Positions 10,408-19,046 of a stretch of DNA of 64,000 nucleotides are shown in pieces (positions within the stretch are counted from its first letter, which is position 1; each line of letters starts with the position of its first letter). A program made the translations under genes and the position numbers. The DNA comes from Gonocerus acuteangulatus (Eukaryota > Arthropoda > Insecta > Hemiptera > Coreidae): NCBI GenBank assembly GCA_946811695.1, contig OX328132.1, positions 128,951,372-129,015,371 on the forward strand. The letters run 5' to 3'. The notes under the pieces were generated by a model, which did not search any database, was not told where the DNA came from, and saw nothing but the letters and a program-made list of their open reading frames with translations.

Positions 10408-11480
10408 GTTTTCCGTAGGTCATTTATACGCTTGTCCCCCCGATCTATTGTGGGCCTCGGGCAGGGGGGCATCCCTCGGCCGTTCGCATTTGGGTAACGA
10501 CCCTGAATTTTAGGACTTTCCCCCCTTGCCCCCCGATCTTGGTTGCCCTTGCACTCTCTGGCTATATGACCAACCCCATTACACTGGTAGCACCGCATAT
10601 TCTGACGGCCTGTACCTCTAACTGGTTGCCATGTCCTTCGACAGTCACGGGCGAAGTGACCCCTGACTCCGCACCTAAAACACGCTTCCTTTCGCTCGCT
10701 CGCTGCAACGGCTACTCCCCTTTCTTCGAGTCCTAGAGGTTCATCTTCCTCACAAAATTCCACAGCTACCACTTCTTTACGCGTAAAATGCTGCGACTCT
10801 CCTCGGCCAAGCTCCTCCTCGATAGCAGTGGCCCTTTCGACAGCCCCTTGCAAATTAGAAGGGAAGCTAAGACGGGTTTGCTGTCCTATCTCTCCCTTCA
10901 GCCCCGACAAATAAGCTGACAGGACAACTTTGTCCAAAAGGTTCCTTGCACCCTTGCGTTCCTCCTCGGAACCTGATGCCCCACAGGATTTTTCCCCTAG
11001 CTTACGGCAGCGGTCGGCAAACGCTCTGACCCCCTCCCCTTTTTCCTGCCTCATGTTGCTCAATTGTAGTAAAAACTGTTCGTGACGCCTAACCTCCCTA
11101 AACCTTTCCAAGAGGGCCACCTTAATAGTGTCGTAGGGCACCCCGGGCCCTTGTAAATCGGTACGACTCGCCAGAAAAGACGCGGCTGAGCCCTTGAGGC
11201 GCATCCGGACCACGAGCGCCATATCTTTATCCTCCCATTGCCCACTATCTGCCACTAATTCCAGTCCATTCAAGTAGTCAGTGACAGGGACCGAAGAATC
11301 ATCGCCTGACCAAGGTGCTACCATCGCCTGTAAGGACATATCCCGCCTCGGCGCCATAGACCCCGACATTCGTGCTGACTCCCGGGACTTTGTTAGTTCT
11401 TCCTTAAATAACTGCTTAGCCTTTAAAGCCTCCTCTAGTTGGCCCTTCAGGCTCGTAATTAGTTCTTCTGGATTCGCCAT
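10377..11480 (-). CDS. Gypsy gag (capsid/nucleocapsid)
   Basis: The 367-aa structural protein has a predicted N-terminal coiled coil (residues 5-35), a capsid-like helical region with FREVRRHEQFLLQL, and two CCHC zinc knuckles at about 269-282 (CFRCGVRGHFARDC) and 298-311 (CYQCNGVGHIAREC), the usual RNA-binding nucleocapsid pair. The start is the first Met after the untranslated leader that follows the primer-binding site. It is intact and overlaps pol. Confidence 0.93.
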   Translation of the reverse strand: MANPEELITSLKGQLEEALKAKQLFKEELTKSRESARMSGSMAPRRDMSLQAMVAPWSGDDSSVPVTDYLNGLELVADSGQWEDKDMALVVRMRLKGSAASFLASRTDLQGPGVPYDTIKVALLERFREVRRHEQFLLQLSNMRQEKGEGVRAFADRCRKLGEKSCGASGSEEERKGARNLLDKVVLSAYLSGLKGEIGQQTRLSFPSNLQGAVERATAIEEELGRGESQHFTRKEVVAVEFCEEDEPLGLEERGVAVAASERKEACFRCGVRGHFARDCRRTWQPVRGTGRQNMRCYQCNGVGHIARECKGNQDRGARGESPKIQGRYPNANGRGMPPCPRPTIDRGDKRINDLRKTCGVPALLSQ

Positions 11481-11785
11481 CTTATGTGCTTTAAAATAAG
11501 TACCCGCACGCCTGTATTACAAAACCCCTTACAAAAAAACCTAAATCACGGGCCGTATAATAATACGCTAAGATATTATCCCATATCTTACACCGTAATC
11601 GTCAACAGAGTGCCCGATGTAAACAGCGTGTCCGATTACAGCGAACACGATAAGCTAGCCCCCGCTGCCCGCTACAGCCTCGCGAGAAGATAAGAGTCGC
11701 TTCCTCAGCTCCCCCCCCCCGTCTCCTAGCTACTCACTACTCTGCAAGCTCCTTCACTCGCTTCTTTAAAATTATTCGCAGTCAA

Positions 11786-11802
11786 CCCCACACCTGACAC
11801 CA
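11786..11802 (-). promoter_or_regulatory. Primer-binding site of the Gypsy element
   Basis: The minus strand reads TGGTGTCAGGTGTGGGG, two bases inside the 5' LTR end (11805). TGG complements the CCA end of a tRNA. I cannot name the primer tRNA from memory. Confidence 0.7.
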
Positions 11803-11804
11803 TT

Positions 11805-12334
11805 TGTAAGGGGCCGATTAGCAAGGACGGGATTTAAAGGAATAGATAATGGGGAAATATTTTAGAGAAGCGGAAATTCCTTTCGAAACTATAATTTACA
11901 CTGAGGTTACTAACACATACATAAATATCATAAAACATCGCTAAGACGAGAGAAAAGGTTGAGTGAGAGAGAAACCGCTAGATAAGAGTAATCACATATC
12001 ATTTGGGGAGGTTAGAGCATATTTTGGAACTGACTTACCTCTCATCGCCATCGCGGCCAAGACCTCAGGAACGGGCGTGGACTCTCCCCCGTCGGAGGTA
12101 AGCCAGCTTTTTATACCCATTGTGCCCCACTCCTGCTTTAGCAGGTGGCTGGACTAGAAACTCTTGTCAGGTCTTAAATCTTCCGAGAATCTTACGAATC
12201 AGCCACGTGCAATTCCAACAACCCAGACGCAACGTTTGCTGATTCGTGGTTCTCACATCTCTAGAGATGGGCAGCCAACCTTTTCTCTCATTCTTATTCA
12301 CTTAACAAAGACAAAGGGAAAACGGGGCCTTACA
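11805..12334 (-). repeat. 5' LTR of the Gypsy element
   Basis: 530 bp, offset exactly 7,210 from the other LTR with no length difference and about two visible substitutions. It should carry the promoter and poly(A) signals, but I did not see a convincing TATA box. Confidence 0.93.
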
Positions 12335-12569
12335 ATAGCATGCGCAACGATTAATTCCATTAAAAAAGGGATATACTGTTATATCTAAGGCTACCCGAGA
12401 AATTGTTGAAAATCATTCTGAATCATATATCTCAAAATTTAATTCTAAAAATTGCAGGGATAACATGACAAAATTAAAAAATATTAGGTTTTTAATAATG
12501 CACACAACTTGTATAAGACAACCGCATTTTTATTTAAAAGAAAAATTTCTATTGACACATGACATAATG
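12335..12569. repeat. Remainder of the dispersed repeat between the two large elements
   Basis: Continues the repeat interrupted at 4594 (compare 4240-4440: GAAATTGTT.AAAATCATTCT.AATCA). Its last 6 bp, ATAATG, are the left target duplication of the Polinton. Confidence 0.75.
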
Positions 12570-13227
12570 AGTAGATGTAAAGTAGGGTTTCTGGCGCAGT
12601 CTTCAAAATTCCCTATTTCCCCGAAAAAACCTGATCGTCGATTTTTGTAGGATTTTTCATTTTTATCTCAAACATCTAATTTTTTTAAAAAATATACATT
12701 TTCTAACATATTTCTTTAAAACCTAACAAATAAAAAAAAATACATATTTTTAACATATTTCTTTAAAACGATACAAAATTGGGATCACCCCCAAAAAGTA
12801 AAAATATTATATAATTAATTTAATTATTATTTCCATTTGTTATACACGTTTAATCATCAATATCACTTTCAGATTTCTTAGATTTAGATCTATTTTCATT
12901 TTTATTTTCTCGGAAGTCAATAATATGAATTTTCTTCCCATCATTTAATTCTTTTAAACCGTCATAAACGAATAATAGTTTTTGTGAATTTAATTGTTGA
13001 ATATCTTTTTTATTTAATTTGTCATTAAATCTATCTGGTAGATAAACTTGAAATTTATCTTCCTTATCTTTTAACGTAACAACTATACGTTTTCCAAATT
13101 TTGTAATAGTTTCTTTAAATTCTTTAATTGAATAAGATTGACCACATTCCAATTCTGTTAGTTTCTTTATTGGAGTATTTTGACATTGACCAACTCGTTG
13201 GATCTTTTTTAATACTTCCATTTATTA
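12570..13227 (+). repeat. Polinton left terminal inverted repeat (658 bp)
   Basis: It pairs with 28380-29037 at constant coordinate sum 41607, so there are no indels, and every part I compared was identical. Homology stops 6 bp before the start codon of the TIR-encoded ORF. Confidence 0.95.
12850..13221 (-). CDS. TIR-encoded conserved Polinton protein, left copy
   Basis: A 123-aa, lysine-rich protein read outward toward the left end. Its pattern is an N-terminal LTELECGQSYSI segment, a middle KFGKRIVVTLKDKEDKFQVYLP strand-rich part and an acidic/Ser-Lys tail. Short proteins of this pattern are common in arthropod Mavericks. The alternating beta-strand pattern suggests an OB-like, possibly ssDNA-binding fold, but that is inference only. 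The start is preceded by TTCTAATAAATGG and the longer leader shared with polB, the 138-aa zinc protein and bro. An identical copy sits in the right TIR. Confidence 0.8.
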   Translation of the reverse strand: MEVLKKIQRVGQCQNTPIKKLTELECGQSYSIKEFKETITKFGKRIVVTLKDKEDKFQVYLPDRFNDKLNKKDIQQLNSQKLLFVYDGLKELNDGKKIHIIDFRENKNENRSKSKKSESDIDD

Positions 13228-13260
13228 GAAATGAAATTTTTAAATCCTGCAAAATATTTC
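13222..13260 (-). promoter_or_regulatory. Shared 5' leader/promoter-like block upstream of the TIR ORF
   Basis: On the minus strand the block reads TGCAGGATTTAAAAA, a short A/T segment, then TTTCTAATAAATGG including the start. Near-identical blocks stand before polB (17361-17400), the 138-aa zinc protein (17972-18009) and bro (23902-23941). Confidence 0.6.
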
Positions 13261-13361
13261 AATTCAATTCTATACTCTTTACATGTTAAGAAGTAAGATA
13301 TATTCTTACTTCTTTAACATTTAAAGATATTAATTTATAAGAATCTTATTTAGAATTTTAT

Positions 13362-16300
13362 TTAAACATTTTTATAATGTCCTAATGCTCTAGTATGGAT
13401 TCCATCTTCTAAAATATAACGTTTATCATCATCTGGTGATAAAGCTTTTTTATTAACTTGAATTGAATATATCTCATGTTTATAACTCCTGATTTGATTC
13501 ATTGTTCTATAATGAACTCTTTTATTGAATAAACAATCTTTATAATCTTCAAATGATATTTTCTTATTTACAACACATTTCTTAATACCTTTTGATTTCT
13601 TACAAATAGATATCTCATTTTTATGAGAATACATTTTAGATCTTAATCCAATAAATTCTGTCATAATAACTCCATTATTTTCATCTTTCATTTTACCTAA
13701 TACTTTCTTATTTACTCTAGGTATATTGAATCTGTTATCAACAGGAAAATCTGAAGTATCGAACAGATCAATCATTTTTTTCATGTCTTCATAAAAATCG
13801 TCTGTTTTAATATTATATATAAGACTGTCTGTGTCCATGTACATTAATTTAAGATCATTTCCATATTTCCGTTTCATAGTATTGTAATGAAAATCGTACA
13901 TTAAATGTTTCGATAAATCTAGAATACTCATTCCTACATAAATCGGTTTATTAAATTTAACTTTTGTTTTGTTCATATGAATTGCTGATAGATTTTCATC
14001 AAATATTGTTCTTCCTTTAAAATTTGGTTTTGATATTAATTTCTCAACTTTCCCATAATTATTACACAATTTCACATCAATTCGTTTTCTTATATTTTCC
14101 ATAGTTTTTCCAAACACTGAATTATTCATTAGTTTATAGAAATCTTTTTCAAAATCATTTACAGCTCTAGTTCTCATTTTTGTATTGAGATCAATATATT
14201 TTTGTAACCAATTCGATTGTTTAAATTCTAATACCCTATGAACTTTTTTTAGCTTTAATCCCATATCCAAACATTGTTTTAAATTTCTGTAATGAATCAC
14301 ATATTTTTCTTTATCAAATAATGTCGTTAATAATTTTACATGTTTTGAATTACCTGGTATTCCATTTTCTGGAGCTAGAGGTAAATCAGAATGATCATCA
14401 TGTAACTCTTTTGGATATTCAAGATCAACTTCTAGTATATAACCTTTCTCTGAATCATCATCTAAATTTTCTATTTCTTCTGGTTTTATCCATTTAAATC
14501 CTCCATAAGGTAAATATTGACTCATCGCCCAACCATATAAATTATTTGCATCTAAATACATTAAATAACTAGATGGTAGATTTTTATCATATTTTTTCAT
14601 ATATTTATTATTTGCTTTAGAATATCTATTACAACATTGTGAAATTCCACCACGAGTTCCTTTTTCCAACATCAAAATCATATCATAATCATTTAATAAT
14701 TCCAACTCGATTTCTGTAGTTTTTAACATTGCATCCCAAGATAATCCTGGAGCTGTAAAATACCAAGCTGGATCAAGTTTATAAGTTTTTAAACAGACAT
14801 CTCTAAAATTTTCAAATATATCAGACAATATTAAAACATCTGATTTAACATATAAATCTGAATACTCTCCTAAATTTCTAATTTCAAATGTTTTCCATAC
14901 TTTTTTCGCATGTTTATAATCGTTTTCAGAAATATCACAATCATTCAATTTACTATAAAATTCTTCGATTGAAGGTAATTTTGACTCTTCAAATTTTTCT
15001 TCTGAATCCATGTAATCATAAGGATACACACCTTTTCTCGTAATCAAATCTAATTTTTCATCTTTATAATATTTACTGGTTTCTCTAAACATAGATTTCA
15101 AGAATTTATATTCTTCTAACTTTTTACCTTTCATTTCTTCAGGAATTTTTCTTAAGTTCGTAGATAATGAATCTAAACTCGAAGCCATAAATCTGAATGA
15201 ATCAACAAATCTAATTTCTAATTTATCAACTTTCTGTGTGAATGAAATATATTTTTCTTCAGTATTTGGAATTACCTCAATATTTTCTTTAAATTTCCCC
15301 ATCGCTTTAACAAATAGATGTGCATCATATCCAGATAAATTATGAATGAATACTGGAACAAAGGAAGGATTTTTATAATTCAAATTACAAATTTCATGAG
15401 CCGGACCTCGATATTTTCCAGTTAAATGATCATGATCTCTTACCTTTTTTCCTAATAACCCAATAGGTTTTTCCCCATATTTCTTATAATTATTCCATGT
15501 TATAATATCCTTTTCACATATATGACAAATATCAGTTTTCTGAAACTGTTTTTCTTCTTCAAAAGTCATTTCCAACGGTTTAATTTCTTCATAAATCTTT
15601 TGAATATTTTTAACTTCCTCATGAATCATTTCTACAAATTTATCAGTACAATCAGATCCTCTATATACTACAGGTTGTTTGTAATCATAATTTTGATATT
15701 TTATATAATAACAAAAACTATTTGGTTCATGTTTTTGATATTTCATAGTATAAGAACCTGATGAATCAGGTTGACAATTATCAATTTTTTTAGTTAAACA
15801 TTCAAAATCTGCATATATTACGAAAGGAACTCTTAACGATCTGTTATAATTTTTGAAACTTAAATATTCACCTTTTTTCGGCATTTCAATTTTTACCGCC
15901 GTTTTAGTTTTACAATCAAGTTCATGATTTTCTAATTTTTCAGCTGAATAATAATATCTTAAACATCTTTCACATGGATAAATTTTTACTTTCATATTTG
16001 TTAGTTGTGTTTTGATCAATCGAGAAAGATCTTTAATCCAACAGTAATGATCATTTTCATTATCTTTAATATAAAATAAATTTACATGTTTATCTAATTT
16101 ATGTTTTGTAATTCTTAAAGGATGAACAGATTCTTCATACCCATATACATTTATAGATATATCGTTTTGTTTTTCAAATTTACTAATATCTTTAAAGGAA
16201 ACTGGGAAGTTGATTCCATCAAAATTTAATTCATCTTTATACATTTCATATTTTGTAACTCTTTGAGGATCCTTGTCTACTGGATGTAATGCTGATAGAA

Positions 16301-17360
16301 CTGACCACATAAAACATTTATTATCATTATTTTTTACATTAATAATTGCTTTTTTAGATTTTATTTTTTCTGGTAAATCGATATATGAAGAACCTCTCAA
16401 TGGATTATATTTATTGATTCGAAGTTCTAAATAATCAATACTTACTAACTCCCATCCTGAACCATTTTTTTCAAAATCATCCATTTCTTTTATCAATTTC
16501 TCAATAGCACTATCATAAAATGTATTTAGATCTGAAGATTGTAATATGATTTCATTTTTAGTTTTAAATGAAAATTCTTCCAGAAAATAGTGTGCTCCAC
16601 CAAACCATTTTTCTCCCCCCCTTTTTTTAAAGGTAAGGAAAAATTTAAGATTAACTTTCAAATCCATATTTTTTACATTTTCAGTTATCTTATCGATTAT
16701 TATATTTCTTTTATCTTCCAAGAATTCTCTCGGATGAAAAAATCCTTCCATATTCCTAACTATATAGGTTTTTAATCTTGATTCATAAGCTGTTTCAATT
16801 TCCTGAATTTCTTGTTCATCATTAATGTTTACTTTCTTGTGTGCTAAAGATTCAATATGTTTCTCTTTATACGATTTTTTATAATATTTATTACAATCAT
16901 CACATTTGATTTGTTTTTCCCTAGGAGGTTTAGGTTTTGAAAATAAACTTGGATGGAAATTGAATTCATTTATTGATGTTTTTTTGGATTGATTTATCGA
17001 TTTTTTAATGGATTCATTTATTAATCTCTTTCGGTTTTTCTTTCTTTTTTCATCATTAGTGATCAACTTAATAAGATCAGATTTATTCTTTAATTTTGAA
17101 AATCCTTTAATATTACGTGATCTACAATAATCTTGTAATTGTTTCATCGTCCATAATTCAAAGTTTTTATCAGGTTTTGGTCTAGAAAACAAACTAGAAT
17201 CAAAATTGAATTCATTTATAAATTTCTTTTTCTCTATTTCATCAATAATATGATTTATAAGATCATCTTTCTTATTATATTTAAAATATCCTTTAATATT
17301 GTGAGATTTACAGTAATCTCGAAGGTTTTTGAGAGTTTGACTTCTCAGTTGGTTCTCCAT
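13362..17360 (-). CDS. polB: Protein-primed family B DNA polymerase
   Basis: This 1,332-aa enzyme replicates the element by protein priming. From the N-terminus there are two SAP-like helix repeats (about 10-40 and 68-98), a C2H2 finger (C153, C156, H168, H174), and a region with C349 (KCFMWS) and H438 (DHYCWI) that recalls a cysteine-protease-like fold. The 3'-5' exonuclease follows: Exo I D518/E520, Exo II H673-D679 (HNLSGYD) and Exo III Y837-D841. Between Exo I and II lies a Cys/His endonuclease-VII-like insert (C612, C615, DHDH 642-645, C658). Polymerase motifs are A (D937, LDANNLYG), B (K1076...NSVFG) and C (DTDS 1176-1179). All catalytic residues are present. The start is preceded by TTCTAATAAATGG. 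Confidence 0.96.
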   Translation of the reverse strand: MENQLRSQTLKNLRDYCKSHNIKGYFKYNKKDDLINHIIDEIEKKKFINEFNFDSSLFSRPKPDKNFELWTMKQLQDYCRSRNIKGFSKLKNKSDLIKLITNDEKRKKNRKRLINESIKKSINQSKKTSINEFNFHPSLFSKPKPPREKQIKCDDCNKYYKKSYKEKHIESLAHKKVNINDEQEIQEIETAYESRLKTYIVRNMEGFFHPREFLEDKRNIIIDKITENVKNMDLKVNLKFFLTFKKRGGEKWFGGAHYFLEEFSFKTKNEIILQSSDLNTFYDSAIEKLIKEMDDFEKNGSGWELVSIDYLELRINKYNPLRGSSYIDLPEKIKSKKAIINVKNNDNKCFMWSVLSALHPVDKDPQRVTKYEMYKDELNFDGINFPVSFKDISKFEKQNDISINVYGYEESVHPLRITKHKLDKHVNLFYIKDNENDHYCWIKDLSRLIKTQLTNMKVKIYPCERCLRYYYSAEKLENHELDCKTKTAVKIEMPKKGEYLSFKNYNRSLRVPFVIYADFECLTKKIDNCQPDSSGSYTMKYQKHEPNSFCYYIKYQNYDYKQPVVYRGSDCTDKFVEMIHEEVKNIQKIYEEIKPLEMTFEEEKQFQKTDICHICEKDIITWNNYKKYGEKPIGLLGKKVRDHDHLTGKYRGPAHEICNLNYKNPSFVPVFIHNLSGYDAHLFVKAMGKFKENIEVIPNTEEKYISFTQKVDKLEIRFVDSFRFMASSLDSLSTNLRKIPEEMKGKKLEEYKFLKSMFRETSKYYKDEKLDLITRKGVYPYDYMDSEEKFEESKLPSIEEFYSKLNDCDISENDYKHAKKVWKTFEIRNLGEYSDLYVKSDVLILSDIFENFRDVCLKTYKLDPAWYFTAPGLSWDAMLKTTEIELELLNDYDMILMLEKGTRGGISQCCNRYSKANNKYMKKYDKNLPSSYLMYLDANNLYGWAMSQYLPYGGFKWIKPEEIENLDDDSEKGYILEVDLEYPKELHDDHSDLPLAPENGIPGNSKHVKLLTTLFDKEKYVIHYRNLKQCLDMGLKLKKVHRVLEFKQSNWLQKYIDLNTKMRTRAVNDFEKDFYKLMNNSVFGKTMENIRKRIDVKLCNNYGKVEKLISKPNFKGRTIFDENLSAIHMNKTKVKFNKPIYVGMSILDLSKHLMYDFHYNTMKRKYGNDLKLMYMDTDSLIYNIKTDDFYEDMKKMIDLFDTSDFPVDNRFNIPRVNKKVLGKMKDENNGVIMTEFIGLRSKMYSHKNEISICKKSKGIKKCVVNKKISFEDYKDCLFNKRVHYRTMNQIRSYKHEIYSIQVNKKALSPDDDKRYILEDGIHTRALGHYKNV

Positions 17361-17400
17361 TTATTAGAAATGAACTTTTTAAATCCTGCAAATTTTTCCA
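17361..17400 (-). promoter_or_regulatory. Shared 5' leader/promoter-like block upstream of polB
   Basis: The block (TGCAGGATTTAAAAAG, then TTCATTTCTAATAA) abuts the polB start and matches the leaders of the TIR ORF and bro. Confidence 0.6.
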
Positions 17401-17429
17401 TCCTAGAAATTAATACATTTTTTTAAACT

Positions 17430-17550
17430 GATTCAAAATATATCCTCTAAATTGGTTTTTCTTTTCAATTATCTCAAATGGTCTCATCTCTAAAAATTCA
17501 TTCCACAATTCTTCATTTCTCTTAAATTTTCTTATTCGAACATTATGTTT
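17430..17550 (-). pseudogene. Duplicated 3' fragment of the adjacent zinc-ribbon gene
   Basis: 121 bp that copy 17575-17695 (offset 145 bp, few mismatches), the C-terminal coding part of the next gene. It lies downstream of that gene's stop codon and has no start, so it is a remnant of a short tandem duplication. It also shows that the 3' end of the gene may have been rebuilt. Confidence 0.8.
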
Positions 17551-17554
17551 AAAA

Positions 17555-17971
17555 TTATTTAATATTTCTAAATTGATTCAAAATATATTCTCTAAATTCA
17601 TTTTTCTTTTCAATTATCTCAAATGGTCTCATCTCTAAAAATTCATTCCACAATTCTTCATTTCTTTTAGATTTTCTTATTCGAACATTATGTTTAATTT
17701 CTAATAGATCTGCAATTTTTGCAATAAAAAATTTATATGGTAGGGCTTTTCGTTTATAATTTTCATTAAAAACTTCAAACACTTCTTCAATTTTAATTCT
17801 ATCTTCAGGTTCATCTATTAACTGTAATAAATGTTCATGAAAATATCTCTGTCTATATTTAAAATTATTATGAGGATTTCTTGTTGGTGGATAACAACTA
17901 TAACAACGATTATCTAATACCGATTGTTTACAACAGATCTGACAAAATTCGAAAGGTTCTAATTCCTCCAT
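17555..17971 (-). CDS. Zinc-ribbon protein resembling VLTF3-type late transcription factor, short paralog
   Basis: 138 aa. A four-cysteine ribbon (C10-X2-C13, C23-X2-C26) is followed by a helical part with YRQRYFHEHLLQL and a conserved LPYKFFIAKIADLLEI. The CX2C pair followed by a Y.R..HF-like helix and a late I..I...L segment recalls the poxvirus/NCLDV VLTF3-like family. I judge this from pattern only. It is paralogous to the next gene, with the same cysteine spacing and the same IPYKYLVKKIADYL segment, but lacks the N-terminal SAP-like domains. The start carries the shared leader and AATAAATGG. If the VLTF3 assignment is right, it would activate late genes. Otherwise it is an unclassified zinc-binding protein. 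Confidence 0.7.
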   Translation of the reverse strand: MEELEPFEFCQICCKQSVLDNRCYSCYPPTRNPHNNFKYRQRYFHEHLLQLIDEPEDRIKIEEVFEVFNENYKRKALPYKFFIAKIADLLEIKHNVRIRKSKRNEELWNEFLEMRPFEIIEKKNEFREYILNQFRNIK

Positions 17972-18038
17972 TTATTAGGAACGAACTTTTTTAGATCTTA
18001 CAAAATTTTACATCATCATTTGTTTTAAAATATACTCT

Positions 18039-18752
18039 CTAATAGATTAATTTATATTCAAAGTTATTCCATATTTTCACCATTCTCTTAGTTTCCTTAA
18101 TTTCAATATTATTTCCTACTTTTAAATAATCTGCAATCTTTTTTACTAAATATTTATAAGGTATATATTTACCTCTATAATTATTAATAAAAGTTTCAAA
18201 TATTTTTTCAATTTCAACCTTATCATTAACATTTTCTATTAAATTATTCAATTTTTTACGAAATCTATTTATTCTATACGATTTACGATTATATTTACCT
18301 ATTTTAATGTCTGTTACACAATTATAACAATTATTATTTAATACACTATACCTTCCACATATACTACACATTTCCATTTCTCCATGATCCAAATTTTCAT
18401 CTATAAAGTTTCCTTCTGTATCTGAATTTTTTAAATCGTCTCCATAAACTGAAGTTAATTCAAATTCGTCTTCGTAATGTGGAGGTAATTTAAATTCTTC
18501 CATAGATTCTTTTTCTTCTAATAACTTAATTAAAACAGATTTCTTCATGTTATAATAATTTTTTATTTTATACTGACTTCCCAAACGTCTTAATTCAACT
18601 ATTTTTTTATCACTTAATTTTTCTTTAGTTTTAGATTTTTCTAATATTAAATCAATTAATGATTGTTTTCTCAGTTTAGAATAACCCTGATATTTATTTT
18701 CTTTACATATTTTTTGTAAATCTTTAACTGTCTTATTTTTCAGGTCTTCCAT
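18039..18752 (-). CDS. SAP-like plus zinc-ribbon protein (VLTF3-like, long paralog)
   Basis: 237 aa. Two N-terminal SAP/HeH-type helix repeats (about 3-37 and 48-80; KTVKDLQKICKENKYQGYSKL) resemble those at the N-terminus of PolB. An acidic linker follows, then a CX2C-X9-CX2C ribbon (C129, C132, C142, C145) and a C-terminal domain homologous to the 138-aa neighbour. SAP domains bind DNA, so this is plausibly a DNA-bound transcription or genome-organising factor. The start context is AAATAAATGG. It sits 67 nt upstream of the 138-aa paralog on the same strand, consistent with an ancient tandem duplication. Confidence 0.75.
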   Translation of the reverse strand: MEDLKNKTVKDLQKICKENKYQGYSKLRKQSLIDLILEKSKTKEKLSDKKIVELRRLGSQYKIKNYYNMKKSVLIKLLEEKESMEEFKLPPHYEDEFELTSVYGDDLKNSDTEGNFIDENLDHGEMEMCSICGRYSVLNNNCYNCVTDIKIGKYNRKSYRINRFRKKLNNLIENVNDKVEIEKIFETFINNYRGKYIPYKYLVKKIADYLKVGNNIEIKETKRMVKIWNNFEYKLIY

Positions 18753-18787
18753 TTATTTAGAAATAATTTTTATCAATATAAAATTTA

Positions 18788-18931
18788 TCATCGAAATATT
18801 TTGTTAAATATCTTTTCAAACTCAAATATTCTCATTTTAAACCTCTGATTATTGATTAAATTAAAATTAATTCTACATTCATAAGGTATTTCATAAATAG
18901 TTACAAGATCATTAAATCTTACCTTCTTCAT
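18788..18931 (-). CDS. Small 47-aa protein with a PP1-docking-like (RVxF) motif
   Basis: The ORF starts with ATG at 18931 after an AT-rich leader (ACTATAAATG) and stops with TGA at 18788. Its N-terminus contains KKVRFNDLVTIYEIP. KVRF fits the RVxF docking motif for protein phosphatase 1, and the following VT spacing resembles GADD34/PPP1R15-type PP1 regulators and their viral counterparts. In those families the partner is PP1 and the target is eIF2-alpha. The remaining about 30 residues are basic and not recognised. It lies co-directionally between two Polinton genes in an otherwise empty 294-bp gap. Coding status and function are inference. Confidence 0.5.
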   Translation of the reverse strand: MKKVRFNDLVTIYEIPYECRINFNLINNQRFKMRIFEFEKIFNKIFR

Positions 18932-18978
18932 TTATAGTTTTAAAAAATTCTATATTTATATTCAAATTCTTCAAAAAC

Positions 18979-19005
18979 AAGGGGGTCGTGATTTCCGACC
19001 CCTTT
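18979..19005. terminator. GC-rich hairpin downstream of the PLA2 gene
   Basis: GGGGTCG...CGACCCC forms a 7-bp GC stem in AT-rich surroundings. It is joined to the phrase TTTTTGCAGGTTGATAAAAAGTTAA, which also flanks the hairpins at 23943 and 23995. It may mark a 3' end, but the role is unproven. Confidence 0.5.
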
Positions 19006-19046
19006 GAAATTTTTGCAGGTTGATAAAAAGTTAATATAAATTGTTT

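Larger units (their letters stand above)
4595..12334 (-). mobile_element. Ty3/Gypsy LTR retrotransposon, complete structure
   Basis: The element is 7,740 bp, flanked by a perfect 4-bp duplication, ATAG (4591-4594 and 12335-12338). On the minus strand the order is 5' LTR (11805-12334), primer-binding site, gag, pol, integrase, an untranslated region of about 1.1 kb, polypurine tract and 3' LTR (4595-5124). The two LTRs differ at only about two positions that I could see (near 4792/12002 and 5002/12212), so the insertion is recent. The integrase and chromosomal order (PR-RT-RNaseH-IN) identify it as Metaviridae. Confidence 0.95.
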
